Below, one piece after another: positions 24,001 to 30,813 of a stretch of DNA of 64,000 nt. The stretch comes from Hydrangea macrophylla (taxonomy: Eukaryota; Streptophyta; Magnoliopsida; Cornales; Hydrangeaceae). Within the stretch, counting starts at the first letter, position 1, and every line of letters begins with the position of its first letter. The notes beneath the pieces are model-generated. The model saw only the letters and a list, made by a program, of their open reading frames with translations. It did no database searches and was not told the origin of the DNA. Location of the stretch: the NCBI GenBank assembly GCA_033977485.1, contig CM066984.1, forward strand, positions 25,565,001-25,629,000, in the 5' to 3' direction. A program made the translations under genes and the position numbers.

Positions 24001-26748
24001 GACTCTCCTCGAACTACACATTGGGATGCAGTGATACGAGTCTTGAGGTACCTCAAGGGGGCCCCAGGTTGTGGTTTGTTGTATAAGGATCATGGTCACA
24101 TTTGAGTTGAGAGCTATACAGATGCAGATTGGGTCGGATCTCCTAGTGATAGAAGGTCTACAATAGGGTACCATGTACTTGTTGGAGGAAATCTTGTGTC
24201 CTGGAAAAGCAAGAAACAAACCGTTGTTGGTAGATCTAGTGCTGAGTCAGAATATAGGGCTACGACGCATACTACTTGTGAGTTAGTATGGATGAAGCAT
24301 TTGTTGGAGGAACTTAGGTTCAGTCAGTCCGAACCTATGAACCTATTTTGTGATAACTAGGCAGCGGTTCATATTGCTTTTAATCCTGTGTTTCATGAAA
24401 GGACGAAACACATTGAAGTTGATTGTCACTTTGTTCGTGAAAAGCTCCTATAGAAAGTGATTAATACAGTTCATGTTAAATCTGTAGACCAGTTAGCGGA
24501 TTTGTTTACTAAAGCATTGGGTGGGACACGTGTGAAATATTTTTGTAACTAGCTAGGTGCATATGATATGTACGCTCCAACTTGAGGGGGAGTGTTAAAG
24601 GGTATATGTGTAAATATAGTATATGTATATATGTGGTTGTCCCACATCGGTTAAAGAGTAAACTGTCTAGGTTAGACCAAGCCTATATAAAGGCTCGTTG
24701 TATTCTCTCATGTTATGTTGAATATACCAAAAGAGATATTCCCATCATATTTTTTATCTTTACAAGTATTAATGTAATGATACAATATTATATATGTACA
24801 TAAATATATATGATATTTTTACTTAATTAATTCTCTAGTATTATATATAACATATGTACTTGTTTAATTATTTTTGTTTTAATAATAGTTACTAATATGT
24901 ATCAATCAAACTAAATAACAATGTATGAAATACTAGTATTACAATGGAAGGGACCAATTGTGTTTTCACTCAAAGTCACTTCTTCATTAAGTGAACACTT
25001 ATATAATCTATTCTGCCACCATAACCACTTTTACAATTCATTACCTAAACACCACAACTGTTATAATCTGTTAGGATCAAATTCTATTATGATAATGCTA
25101 TTGCAATCGCAACGCATAAGTTGTCCCGAACAGGGTCTTAATTACATTTGTTAGAAGGTGGAACAATTTGAAGGTTTTAATCTCAACATCATGCTTTTGG
25201 GCTAATTTAAAATGAATGTGGCATTATCAGATAATTGTTGCATAGAAATAGGTAAGAGGTTTTGGCATGGTTCTCTGGAAAAGATTTGCATTCTTTCGCA
25301 GACTGCACCATTATTGTATATAACGATGATGTTGGTTTTGCATTCCACGATGCCAAGTTAAGTCTATATGCAGTATCTCTAGGCGAATCTCTGTGTAGTA
25401 CTGTAGTTAAATGTGGAATTGGTAGGCTGTTTCATTTCTGATGTTCTTGAACAAGCGGACTAAACACAACACTACTTGGTATGTTGAATTTAGTATCATG
25501 CTATATTCTATTGATTGAGGTGTCATTGCTAAGAATTGGTGTTCCTAGATGTCCAACTTGCTATGCCATATTCTATGGGCTGATGAATGAATGGTAAACT
25601 TTTGATAATTGTTTTCTTCTATATCGAAAGCAAAATGAAGTCTGTATTTGAATTACTCAATCCAAGGAAGATAGTTGGTATGATCTTTTATGCTTTGGTT
25701 GGATTATCAGGGAGCGTTGATGTGGTGGAGCATATGGCTATGCAGATCGTAAATTTTTTCTGTTGAGATTGTCCCACATGGGGAACTTATAACCTAGCTG
25801 CTCAATATATAAGTTCAAGGGGGCGGCTACACCCTTTGCCAATTGGTTTTGGGTTGGATGCTCCAATTTAACATAGTATTAGAGCAGGTTATTGTTGGGC
25901 CCAATTTGTCCACGTGTGCTCCACGTCACCCTATCTCAGTAATCCACATGTTTGGCTGTCAGTCATGCCACACGTGCGGGGATGTGTTGAGATTATGATC
26001 CCACATCGAGAATTTAAAGCCTTGCTACTCAATATATAAGATCATGGGGCTACTCCACCCATATCCAATTTAACATGGTATTAGAGCAAGTTATTATTGG
26101 GCACAATTTGTCCACGTGTGCTCCATGTCACCCTATCTCAGTAATCCACGTTCTTGGCTCTCAGTCATGCCACACGTGCGGGGGCGTGTTGAGATTCCCA
26201 CACCGAGGACTTATAACCTAGCTACTCAATATATAAGTTCAAGGGGCTACTCCACCCATTGCCAATTGGTTTTGGGTTGGATGCTCCAATTTAACATTTT
26301 CAAAAGAGCTTTTGTTTCAAGACTGGGGGAGGGTGTTTCATTCTTTCTTGTTAAGAGGATTTAACCCATTAAAAGTTTTGGCTAAAACGATTGGTGGCAT
26401 GAAGTAGAATTTATTTTCACAAGTTGCATAATTTATCCTCGGATAATTCTTTGGATGTGTATTATACAGAAGGCATTTAGTGGGTAAATTGCTCTACTTA
26501 ATAAATTTAGCAAAGACAAATCTTTCCGTTGTTTTATCATTCCATCTTCATTCAAAATTTGTTTCCATGTTTAATGAGGAAAAAATATTGTTACTTACGA
26601 ATTTATTAATAAACAGATTATTGGAGTGAAAAGAAGGCAGGTTTCTATAGGTTCTGGTGCTAAATCAAGAGACAAAGTTGTCATTGTAGAAGAGGTAACT
26701 TTACAAACTGTTTTTGATTCCTTGAACAGAGTTCTCACGTGCCATTGA
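9976..26748 (+). CDS. DUF167/YggU-family (UPF0235) small protein, three exons, giant second intron
   Basis: The coding exons are 9976-10144, 10306-10394 and 26617-26748, all with GT-AG ends. They give 258 plus 132 nt, or 129 codons and a stop. The N-terminus is Lys-rich ([12 protein letters not shown]). The domain follows as [14 protein letters not shown], then [18 protein letters not shown], then [18 protein letters not shown] and a short C-terminal helix. These are the conserved blocks of DUF167, a compact fold of unknown biochemical role found from bacteria (YggU) to humans (C15orf40); the length matches plant homologues as I remember them. Phases join exactly across both introns. Intron 1 is 161 bp and contains CT/AT repeats. 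Intron 2 is 16,222 bp and contains the transposons annotated from 11367 to 26296. The frame is intact, so the gene could still function if the long intron is removed. Confidence 0.85.
10147..10214. repeat. CT/AT compound microsatellite in intron 1
   Basis: A long CT run is followed directly by an AT run, starting a few bases after the exon 1 donor site. Reading frames across it are artefacts of the repeat. Confidence 0.9.
10306..10394 (+). CDS. Exon 2 of the DUF167-family gene
   Basis: The acceptor is ATCAG and the donor is G/GTGAGT. The exon completes the split Asp codon from exon 1 and encodes [17 protein letters not shown] and onward, the best-conserved block of the family. Confidence 0.85.
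10395..11358 (+). other. Intron 2 sequence before the first transposon
   Basis: AT-rich intron without a gene. A fragment near 10640-10690 (GACCCCAATTAACGTGGGAT) resembles the 3' end of a plant SINE, but no tail or target duplication was found. Confidence 0.5.
11367..12347. mobile_element. Non-autonomous hAT element, 981 bp
   Basis: It is flanked by the perfect 8-bp duplication CTAGGGAT (11359-11366 and 12348-12355). Imperfect terminal inverted repeats (CAATGAAGCACGG and the complement of CTATGATGCACGG) fit the hAT pattern. Subterminal regions are inverted too: GCGGTGGGGTACTT at 11429-11442 against AAGTGCCCCACCGC near 12177. The interior holds GA microsatellites and no transposase. Confidence 0.8.
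12430..13187 (-). pseudogene. Copia gag relic
   Basis: On the minus strand, degenerate frames give [19 protein letters not shown] and [19 protein letters not shown], matching the Copia-type Gag (UBN2) region. A knuckle remnant [10 protein letters not shown] near 12500 has lost its last cysteine. Frameshifts and stops are frequent. The fragment ends near the hAT element on its left and abuts an LTR-like sequence on its right. Confidence 0.7.
13189..13604 (-). repeat. LTR of a minus-strand Copia relic
   Basis: Read on the minus strand it starts TGTTGGAATATG and ends AATACTACA, about 416 bp. A polypurine tract (CTTGAGGGGGAG on the minus strand) precedes it at 13603-13616, and gag remnants follow it. 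It therefore acts as both a 3' and a 5' LTR, as in a tandem or permuted copy. A TATA-like CTGTAAATAG is present. Confidence 0.55.
13605..13964 (-). other. Unrecognised remnant upstream of the minus-strand LTR
   Basis: It lies where the 3' end of a Copia pol would be expected. A minus-strand frame at 13573-13848 gives no RNase H motif I recognise. It may be a degenerate or rearranged internal segment. Confidence 0.35.
13965..13996 (-). repeat. Outer end of the Copia B LTR, split by Copia A
   Basis: TGTTCAAAG at 13965 is the complement of an LTR end in TTTGAACA. Joined across the Copia A insertion to 17988-18164 it forms a TG...CA LTR of about 210 bp, with AACTC duplicated at the break. Confidence 0.55.
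13997..14136 (+). repeat. 5' LTR of Copia A
   Basis: It is 140 bp with TGTTAATAG...TTTACA ends and contains GTCCCACATCG and a TATATATAGG promoter motif. It is identical to the 3' LTR. Confidence 0.95.
14137..14148 (+). promoter_or_regulatory. Primer-binding site of Copia A
   Basis: TGGTATCAGAGC directly after the 5' LTR matches the plant initiator tRNA-Met 3' end complement exactly. Confidence 0.95.
14509..17835 (+). CDS. Copia A Gag-Pol polyprotein with in-frame gag deletion
   Basis: The open frame runs without a stop from upstream of the likely start (MESKALPQ at 14509) to 17835, just before the polypurine tract; it is about 1108 residues. In order it shows a Gag N-terminus ([13 protein letters not shown]), a protease site ([13 protein letters not shown] near 14731), an integrase zinc finger ([17 protein letters not shown]), the integrase core ([24 protein letters not shown]), reverse transcriptase ([11 protein letters not shown] near 16879) and RNase H ([17 protein letters not shown]). 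Compared with the related copy at 20472, roughly 0.75 kb coding the rest of Gag and the zinc knuckle is missing, yet the frame is kept. The protease motif reads DSAA rather than DSGA. It acts in reverse transcription and integration; Gag would have to come from another copy. Confidence 0.9.
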   Translation: MESKALPQLTTRKLNGSNFLQWSRAVNIALTGLGFDDHLTESSPTTDDKAIKTWKQMDAQIVAQIACLTSHTRPWVIDSAATDHLTGISTLFSSLEPSSSLPPVTLADGSSMPVEGIGTVQLSPSLFLSSVLFISRSPFNLISVAKLTKDLNACVSFFPDSVLIQDLTTRRTIGVGHESEGLYYFDELPTSSTPTACPATVSPHQIHCRLGHPSLANLKLLVPSFSNLSTLECESCQLGKHHRVQFAPRVNKRVTSPFQLVHSDVWGPHRITSVKGYRYFVSFVDDFSRTTWLYLMKNRSELFSIFSTFCNEIKTQFNVPIKILRSDNAQEYFSHPFTTYMAQYGMLHQSSCVHTPQQNGVAERKNRHLLEVTRTLLFEMRVPKNFWGDAVLTACHLINRMPSSILDGGTPHATLFPTTPPFPVAPCVFGCVCLVHQLTPGTDKLDPRAIKCVFLGYSRTKKGYRCYSPSLRRFFVSADVTFFESTPYYSESHSITDPDFMVPLPLPLSLPPKAGLDRPDLQTYTRRHQHVETILDSATAPVASVSSEPPPSDSDLPIALRKGKRTCTSHPISNFVSYDHLSPTFSSFVASLSTFSIPKSTAEALSHSGWKQAMEDEMLALTETGTWELVPLPSGKSVVGCRWIFTVKMHPNGTLDRLKARLVAKDYTQVYGLDYSETFSPVAKIASVRLFISLAATYHWPLHQLDVKNAFLNGTLLEEVYMEQPPGFVAQGESSMVCRLKKSLYGLKQSPRAWFGRFSEVVAQFGLQRCGVDHSVFYKHSSAGKILLVVYVDDIVITGDDSKGIQELKHFLQKQFQTKDLGQLRYFLGIEVARSSEGICLSQRKYVLDLLSETGMLGSKPLDSPMDPNIKWLPDQGELIDDPGQYRRLVGKLNYLTVTRPDIAFVVSVISQFMDCPRTTHWDAVMNILRYLKGAPGRGLLYKDHGHIRVEGYTDADWAGSPGDRRSTTGYCVIVGGNLVSWKSKKQTVVTRSSAESEYRAMAHTTCELVWMKHLLEELGFTQTTPMSLFCDNQATVHIASNPVFHERTKHIEVDCHFVREKLLENVIHTVHMKSVDQLADLFTKALGGIRVKYIRNKLGAYDMYAPA
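17843..17982 (+). repeat. 3' LTR of Copia A
   Basis: It follows the polypurine tract (TTGAGGGGGAG) and is identical to 13997-14136. The target duplication AACTC follows. Confidence 0.95.
17988..18164 (-). repeat. Main part of the Copia B LTR
   Basis: On the minus strand it begins TGTTAGAGTTT after a polypurine tract (GCATGAGGGGCG). It contains a TATATATATA motif. Its outer end lies beyond the inserted Copia A at 13965-13996. Confidence 0.7.
18171..20278 (-). pseudogene. Copia B pol relic (integrase C-part, RT, RNase H)
   Basis: The minus strand encodes, from 20278 downward, the C-terminal integrase region ([28 protein letters not shown]), reverse transcriptase ([25 protein letters not shown]) and RNase H, ending at a stop next to the polypurine tract. 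Frameshifts occur near 19180 and in the 19500-20000 segment. A 28-bp tandem duplication lies at 20224-20279. Gag, protease, the integrase core and the 5' LTR are missing: the relic stops where a plus-strand Copia leader begins. Confidence 0.9.
20279..20450 (+). repeat. 27-bp minisatellite in a Copia leader
   Basis: About six units of the type GATCACTGTTCATCGGTTAC followed by TATTCAC run up to the gag start of Copia D. Similar CACTGTTCATCGG text occurs in the leader of Copia C near 31060, so it is probably part of the untranslated leader. Confidence 0.8.
20472..24585 (+). pseudogene. Copia D gag-pol, disrupted
   Basis: Gag starts at 20472 ([14 protein letters not shown]) and stays open to about 21050. 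A frameshift follows; the zinc knuckle [14 protein letters not shown] is near 21204. Protease ([13 protein letters not shown] near 21465), integrase ([18 protein letters not shown]), reverse transcriptase ([11 protein letters not shown]) and RNase H follow with stops near 21371, 21535, 21860, 23682, 24358 and 24451, plus frameshifts. Unlike Copia A, it keeps the full Gag and the DSGA protease motif, so it shows the ancestral layout. Confidence 0.9.
24593..24764 (+). repeat. 3' LTR of Copia D
   Basis: It starts TGTTAAAGGG right after TTGAGGGGGAG and ends CTTTACA. It contains GTTGTCCCACATCGG and CTATATAAAGG, a likely TATA box. Confidence 0.8.
24765..25760 (+). other. Intron 2 sequence between Copia D and the TRIM
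   Basis: AT-rich intron; no gene, repeat array or element boundary is recognised. Confidence 0.5.
25761..26296 (+). mobile_element. Tandem TRIM: LTR-internal-LTR-internal-LTR
   Basis: Three short LTRs (25761-25873, 25985-26075, 26187-26296) start TGTTGAGATT and end TTTAACA. Each of the first two is followed by a primer site (TAGTATTAGAGC, TGGTATTAGAGC) and the same internal stretch of about 110 bp ending in a G-rich tract. The whole unit is flanked by the 5-bp duplication TTTTC (25756-25760 and 26297-26301). LTR2 lacks about 25 bp. The insertion lies 320 bp before exon 3 of the DUF167-family gene. Confidence 0.9.
26617..26748 (+). CDS. Terminal exon 3 of the DUF167-family gene
   Basis: It follows the acceptor AAACAG and reads [18 protein letters not shown], then [18 protein letters not shown], to a TGA at 26746-26748. 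These are the missing C-terminal blocks of the domain begun 16 kb upstream, in the right phase and order. No other exon of this kind is present in the window. A GTAACT within the exon (26695) could look like a donor, but the frame continues through it as family-like protein. Confidence 0.85.
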   Translation: MIGVKRRQVSIGSGAKSRDKVVIVEEVTLQTVFDSLNRVLTCH

Positions 26749-27329
26749 ACGAAAGATGAGAGATGTAACTTCCATCCATGAATATTATATAAAAGCTCTC
26801 TTTTTGTTTTATTTTATTTTATTAAAGGCTCTTAACAAAGAAGTTATAGCTTTTGAGATAAGTTATTTGCTTGATCATCAAAAAATGTTCCTGATTGGTA
26901 CACAAGGCTTGGTTTGGTTTGGTTTGGTTTGGTTTATCATAAAATGTTCATACTGATGCTTGAGAGACTTCTATCAAGTGTCATACTTCGGGAAGAAAGA
27001 GGCACTTTGCTTATTGAGTTTGACTGTAATAGCAACAAATGTTCTATCCGTTGTTTTATGCTTGTAATAGAAGGATTTTTCATAATACATAAACTTTGTG
27101 GATACGCGCATTTCTTCATCGTTTTATCATGTCAATTTCATATTTAGTTCTCCAATCTCACCTTTTGCATCCGTCACTCTTTTAGGGTGTTCTTGATAGA
27201 ATTCTTGCTACATGTTTGTTATGCCAAAAGATGAGAGATGTTCATATAATATCTTCTAATGCACTTAGGGGTGGTAATGCTAATTGTTAGGAGAACTATT
27301 ATATATCTATGCACCATTGTTCAAAGTCG

Positions 27330-27620
27330 TGGTAGCACACGTCGTCTTGAGAGGCTTCGAGACGAATTGGTCAAGCCTTCGCAGAGTTGATGCGCACAAT
27401 AGAAAGATCGCCCCTGTACTGTATCAACAGGGAAAGCCCAACAAGGGGAGGGAGCCCAACTTAGCTCCGATACCAAATAGAAAGACCAATGGGCTTACCT
27501 CACCCTCAAAGGACGCCTTATGAGGGGAGGATTACCAAGGCTTATAAGGAGCATAGACAGGGCCTATGCTCGGGCAATGTGGGACTATCCATTATGCACG
27601 GTATGAAGGTTTGAGATGTA
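27330..27620 (-). mobile_element. Possible minus-strand TRIM/LTR fragment
   Basis: On the minus strand TGGTATCGGAGC (complement of 27465-27476) resembles a tRNA-Met primer site. It is preceded by LTR-like text with GTCCCACATTG and a TTATAAG motif, and followed by a GC-rich leader. No second LTR or target duplication was found. Confidence 0.4.
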
Positions 27621-28024
27621 GAAAATTGGAAAGAAACAAAAATCTAAGAAACAAGATGAACAACAAAATTGGTCCATAGAAAACACAAAATAAACTCTCA
27701 ACCCCATTTAGTATACAGTCATTATGAAACAAGTCTATGACAAGATTAATAGCATATGTAAAAGGTTTTTATAACATTTTAAAAGTACTTGTTATCTGTA
27801 AAATGCACTAGATATACGCAAACCCTATGTTGTTAGAATCTTATGATTCGATATGATTCACTCCCTAAATGATTCGAATCGGTATATCGAATCTCTCTAC
27901 TAAAGTAATTGCGCAGGTGAATCTTACGATTTGAATCCACATTAGATGAATCTTGTGGCTCTTATAGTTCTTAGTTCTTACGATTCACCATATTGTCGGA
28001 TATGACAGCTTTTTCTTTTTTCTA

Positions 28025-28050
28025 CCCCCCCCCCCCCCCCCCCCCCCCCC
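28025..28050. repeat. Poly-C homopolymer, 26 bases
   Basis: An unbroken run of 26 C residues. Its true length is hard to sequence and may be wrong. Confidence 0.8.
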
Positions 28051-28330
28051 TAACCCAACCAGCTATTATTATTATTTGTATTCTTTTTATAAAATAAAAT
28101 AAAAATAAAAAAAAGAACGAATCCGAGTTCTCTTTTAAGCCACTTAGGATTCGTTCGTAAAATTCCCGACCATTTTTCTTTCCCTTCCTTCAATATATTC
28201 AAGTGCTCACTTTCGAGAGGAACACATTGAAATAACTTTTTCGGAAAGAGTCCAAATAGAACTTGTTTTTTTTTTTTTTTTTTCCTTTCTTTCTTTCATG
28301 TGTTTCTACTTACAAGAGGAAGTAGAAACA

Positions 28331-28841
28331 TGTAATACCCTGTATTTCCGGATACATGTACATGGTTATATAAATAAGACTTTGTATGCTTGTGTGAACT
28401 CTTGGTGTAGAACCTTTCTCGATCGATCGAAGCCTTCTCAATCGATCGAACTTATGCTTTCTCAATCAATCGAACCCACTTCGAGCGATCGAAACTCTGC
28501 CGACCTGATTCTGTGACGTGGACATTTCCTCAAGCGATGAACTTCTTTGAATCAATCGAACCTTGACCGACCTGTTCTCAAGCGATCGAACTCACTTCGA
28601 TCGATCGAAAGTGTTATTATTCCTATCTTACATGTTTGCCACCTGCACCTCTTTCCCTCCCTATATATATATGTTAGTTCGTGTATGTGTGTGGGGTTTT
28701 TGGCAGTTTAGAGAGTCAGAGAGAGAGTTTGTGTGTGTGTGTGTTCCGTATATATGTATATAACCGTGTGTGTGTGTGTGTGAGATATATATATATACTT
28801 GGTCAGAGGGAAGAGAAGGAGAACAAGAAGAGGAGTAGAAG

Positions 28842-28872
<31 letters not shown>

Positions 28873-29600
28873 TCAGAGAAGGAGAGGAGAGAGAAAGCTT
28901 GCCGCCACCATAGTCGCCGCCGCGAAGCTCGGGAACGCCGCCACCGAACCGCCGAAGTGAGGTGAGTTCATTAACTCTCTCAAGGGATGATTTTAGGATG
29001 CTCGTAGTATGTTTAGATGTGTATTTAGTGACCCCGAGACCTTTGTTCGTCTCTGCCAATTTCTGGGTGCTATGTCCGTGAGTGACGTTACTGTTAAGAG
29101 ATTAACCGCATTTTAAGATGCTGAACAGTTACAGGCGAGGAGTGTGTTTGATGTACTCTCTCAACTATGTATTCAAAGCTGTTTATGCCCTGGACATTCC
29201 AATGTCTAGAGCTTTGCAGGTCTTGAGGACGCAAGACTGGTGTTCCGTCAGACTGGGAACTGAAGGCTTGAAGACGAAGACTTGCTGCTTTGTAATAGTT
29301 AGTTTGTATATCTGTTGTACTGCTGTTATAATTGTTATAGGCCTCAGACTCTAAGTCAGCTGTTGTAATAGTTTTAGTAAACTTTTATAATTGGTACTTG
29401 GGCACATGTTGCTTCCAAACCTTTTATATTTCCGCTGTAGTCTCTGATTATGTTGATAAGATGTGTTTTATGAATAGCATCCTCCCTATCATTGTGTTTA
29501 TTGGTTTGAGTAGATGACAATGCGGTTATTCACCAGTCACGAACCTATGGGACCAAAAAGGAACTTGTTTTCTCTATTTTTGCTTCTCCGGGGCGTGACA
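28331..29600 (+). mobile_element. Solo LTR, Ty3/gypsy type, 1270 bp
   Basis: It starts TGTAATACCC, ends GGGGCGTGACA, and is flanked by the perfect 5-bp duplication AAACA (28326-28330 and 29601-29605), so the interior was lost by LTR recombination. It carries an array of TTCGATCGATCGAA-like palindromes (about 28417-28610), then a TATA box (TATATATATATG near 28662), then a leader with GT and GA microsatellites. Confidence 0.9.
28417..28612. repeat. GATCGATCGAA palindrome array upstream of a TATA box
   Basis: About eight copies or variants of CGATCGATCGAA or CAATCGATCGAAC are spaced irregularly at about 18-30 bp, some with one or two changes. The TATA box lies about 50 bp downstream. Confidence 0.75.
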
Positions 29601-29605
29601 AAACA

Positions 29606-30808
29606 TGATATCTGCCTTTTTCTTCTCTTGATTTGATTTGACTGAACCCTTAGAATAGCCACATCAACTTCCCATAATGAGCTATACTTCAGGAGTCTAG
29701 CCTTTTTTCTTCAATTTCCCCGAAATTATCGAGAATCTGATTCATCTTTTCTCTTAGAAAAATAAAATTCTTAGATAAGCAAGGCAATTCTTAGAGTTAC
29801 GCAAGTCCTTTGGCTCCTATAAGCATAATTTATGACTTTAGCATTTACAATGAAACGTTTGAAGCCACTTATTTTGACAGTGGCATTAGTCTTATATGTT
29901 TTACTTTTGTAGCTAACTCCTGCAGATATTTTGCTTCGGATTCCTATTAATCGACAACAAAATTTTTATTTATTTATTTATTATTTTAAGAAAAAGAAAA
30001 CATATTTTGCTTCAGATTCCTATTAATCGACAACAAACTTTTATTTATTTATTTATTATTTTAAGAAATAGAATACGAATTTAAGTTATTTATTGTTTAT
30101 TTCATCATTTTGGTATATAGAAGAAAACCTGTCAGGATCATTGTGCAAATGCCTTTATAAGAATGGAGAGGTATTAGTTTATTTTTATTTTCATTTATTA
30201 TTTTATGAGAGTGATATTCGTTAAATGGCTAAATATTTACTTAGTTTCCAAGTTCATCCATCATGATCGTTGACATTCTTGTTAAACTTTTATGTTATGA
30301 GTATTTTCTTATTTATTTCTAGACAAATTGTGTTTCTGCCTTTTTCGACAGGAAATCTGTGAGCAATACTTTCAAATGCCAAAAGTTCTAGTGCAAAGAA
30401 AAACTGAAAGTTAGACAAGGAACACATTAATTAGCTTAAGTACCAGATTCTGTTCGTTAAAACTTATGGACAGCAAACTTAATAATTTTTTTGTTAGAAT
30501 GGTAATATAACTCTTACTGGACCAAGTACTTTAATCATTGACTCCACTTAGTAGCAGCAAACTATTTTCTGATCATTAGAATAGAACAATTGTTTAGGCC
30601 GATAAGGTTTGGAATCACGCTTGGTGAAAACCATATTATTGACCAGTTCCCATTTGATCTAGTAGATACTAGGACAAATTGGATATCCCTTCTTGGTCAA
30701 TCTTCGTAGGGAAGAGCTTACAACATCTTCCAGCTGTTTGAATCCTTCTGTTCAAACAAATAGCGGTGATAAAGTTTAGATGGCCATTTTTCATTAAGAA
30801 GTAATGTT
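29606..30808. other. AT-rich intergenic sequence
   Basis: No gene is seen. A tandem duplication of about 72 bp (GATTCCTATTAATCGACAAC and following TTTA repeats) lies at about 29930-30070. Confidence 0.6.
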
Positions 30809-30813
30809 AAATA

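Larger units (their letters stand above)
20279..24764 (+). mobile_element. Ty1/copia element D, 5' LTR missing
   Basis: The leader minisatellite, gag, pol, polypurine tract and a 172-bp 3' LTR (24593-24764, TGTTAAAGGG...TTTACA) are present. No 5' LTR or primer site exists: the leader joins the broken integrase region of Copia B head to head. It is a close relative of Copia A in protein sequence but has a different LTR. Many stops and frameshifts show it is dead. Confidence 0.85.
26749..28330 (+). other. 3' flank of the DUF167-family gene and intergenic sequence
   Basis: The first few hundred bases probably include the 3' untranslated region. A TTTGG repeat lies at about 26910-26935. A TRIM-like fragment (27330-27620) and a poly-C run (28025-28050) are annotated separately. 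No other gene is seen. Confidence 0.5.

Noticed and set aside
26695..26700. GTAACT as a splice donor ending exon 3 early
   Set aside because: Reading on gives [12 protein letters not shown], matching the conserved C-terminal helix of the family, so the exon continues to the TGA.
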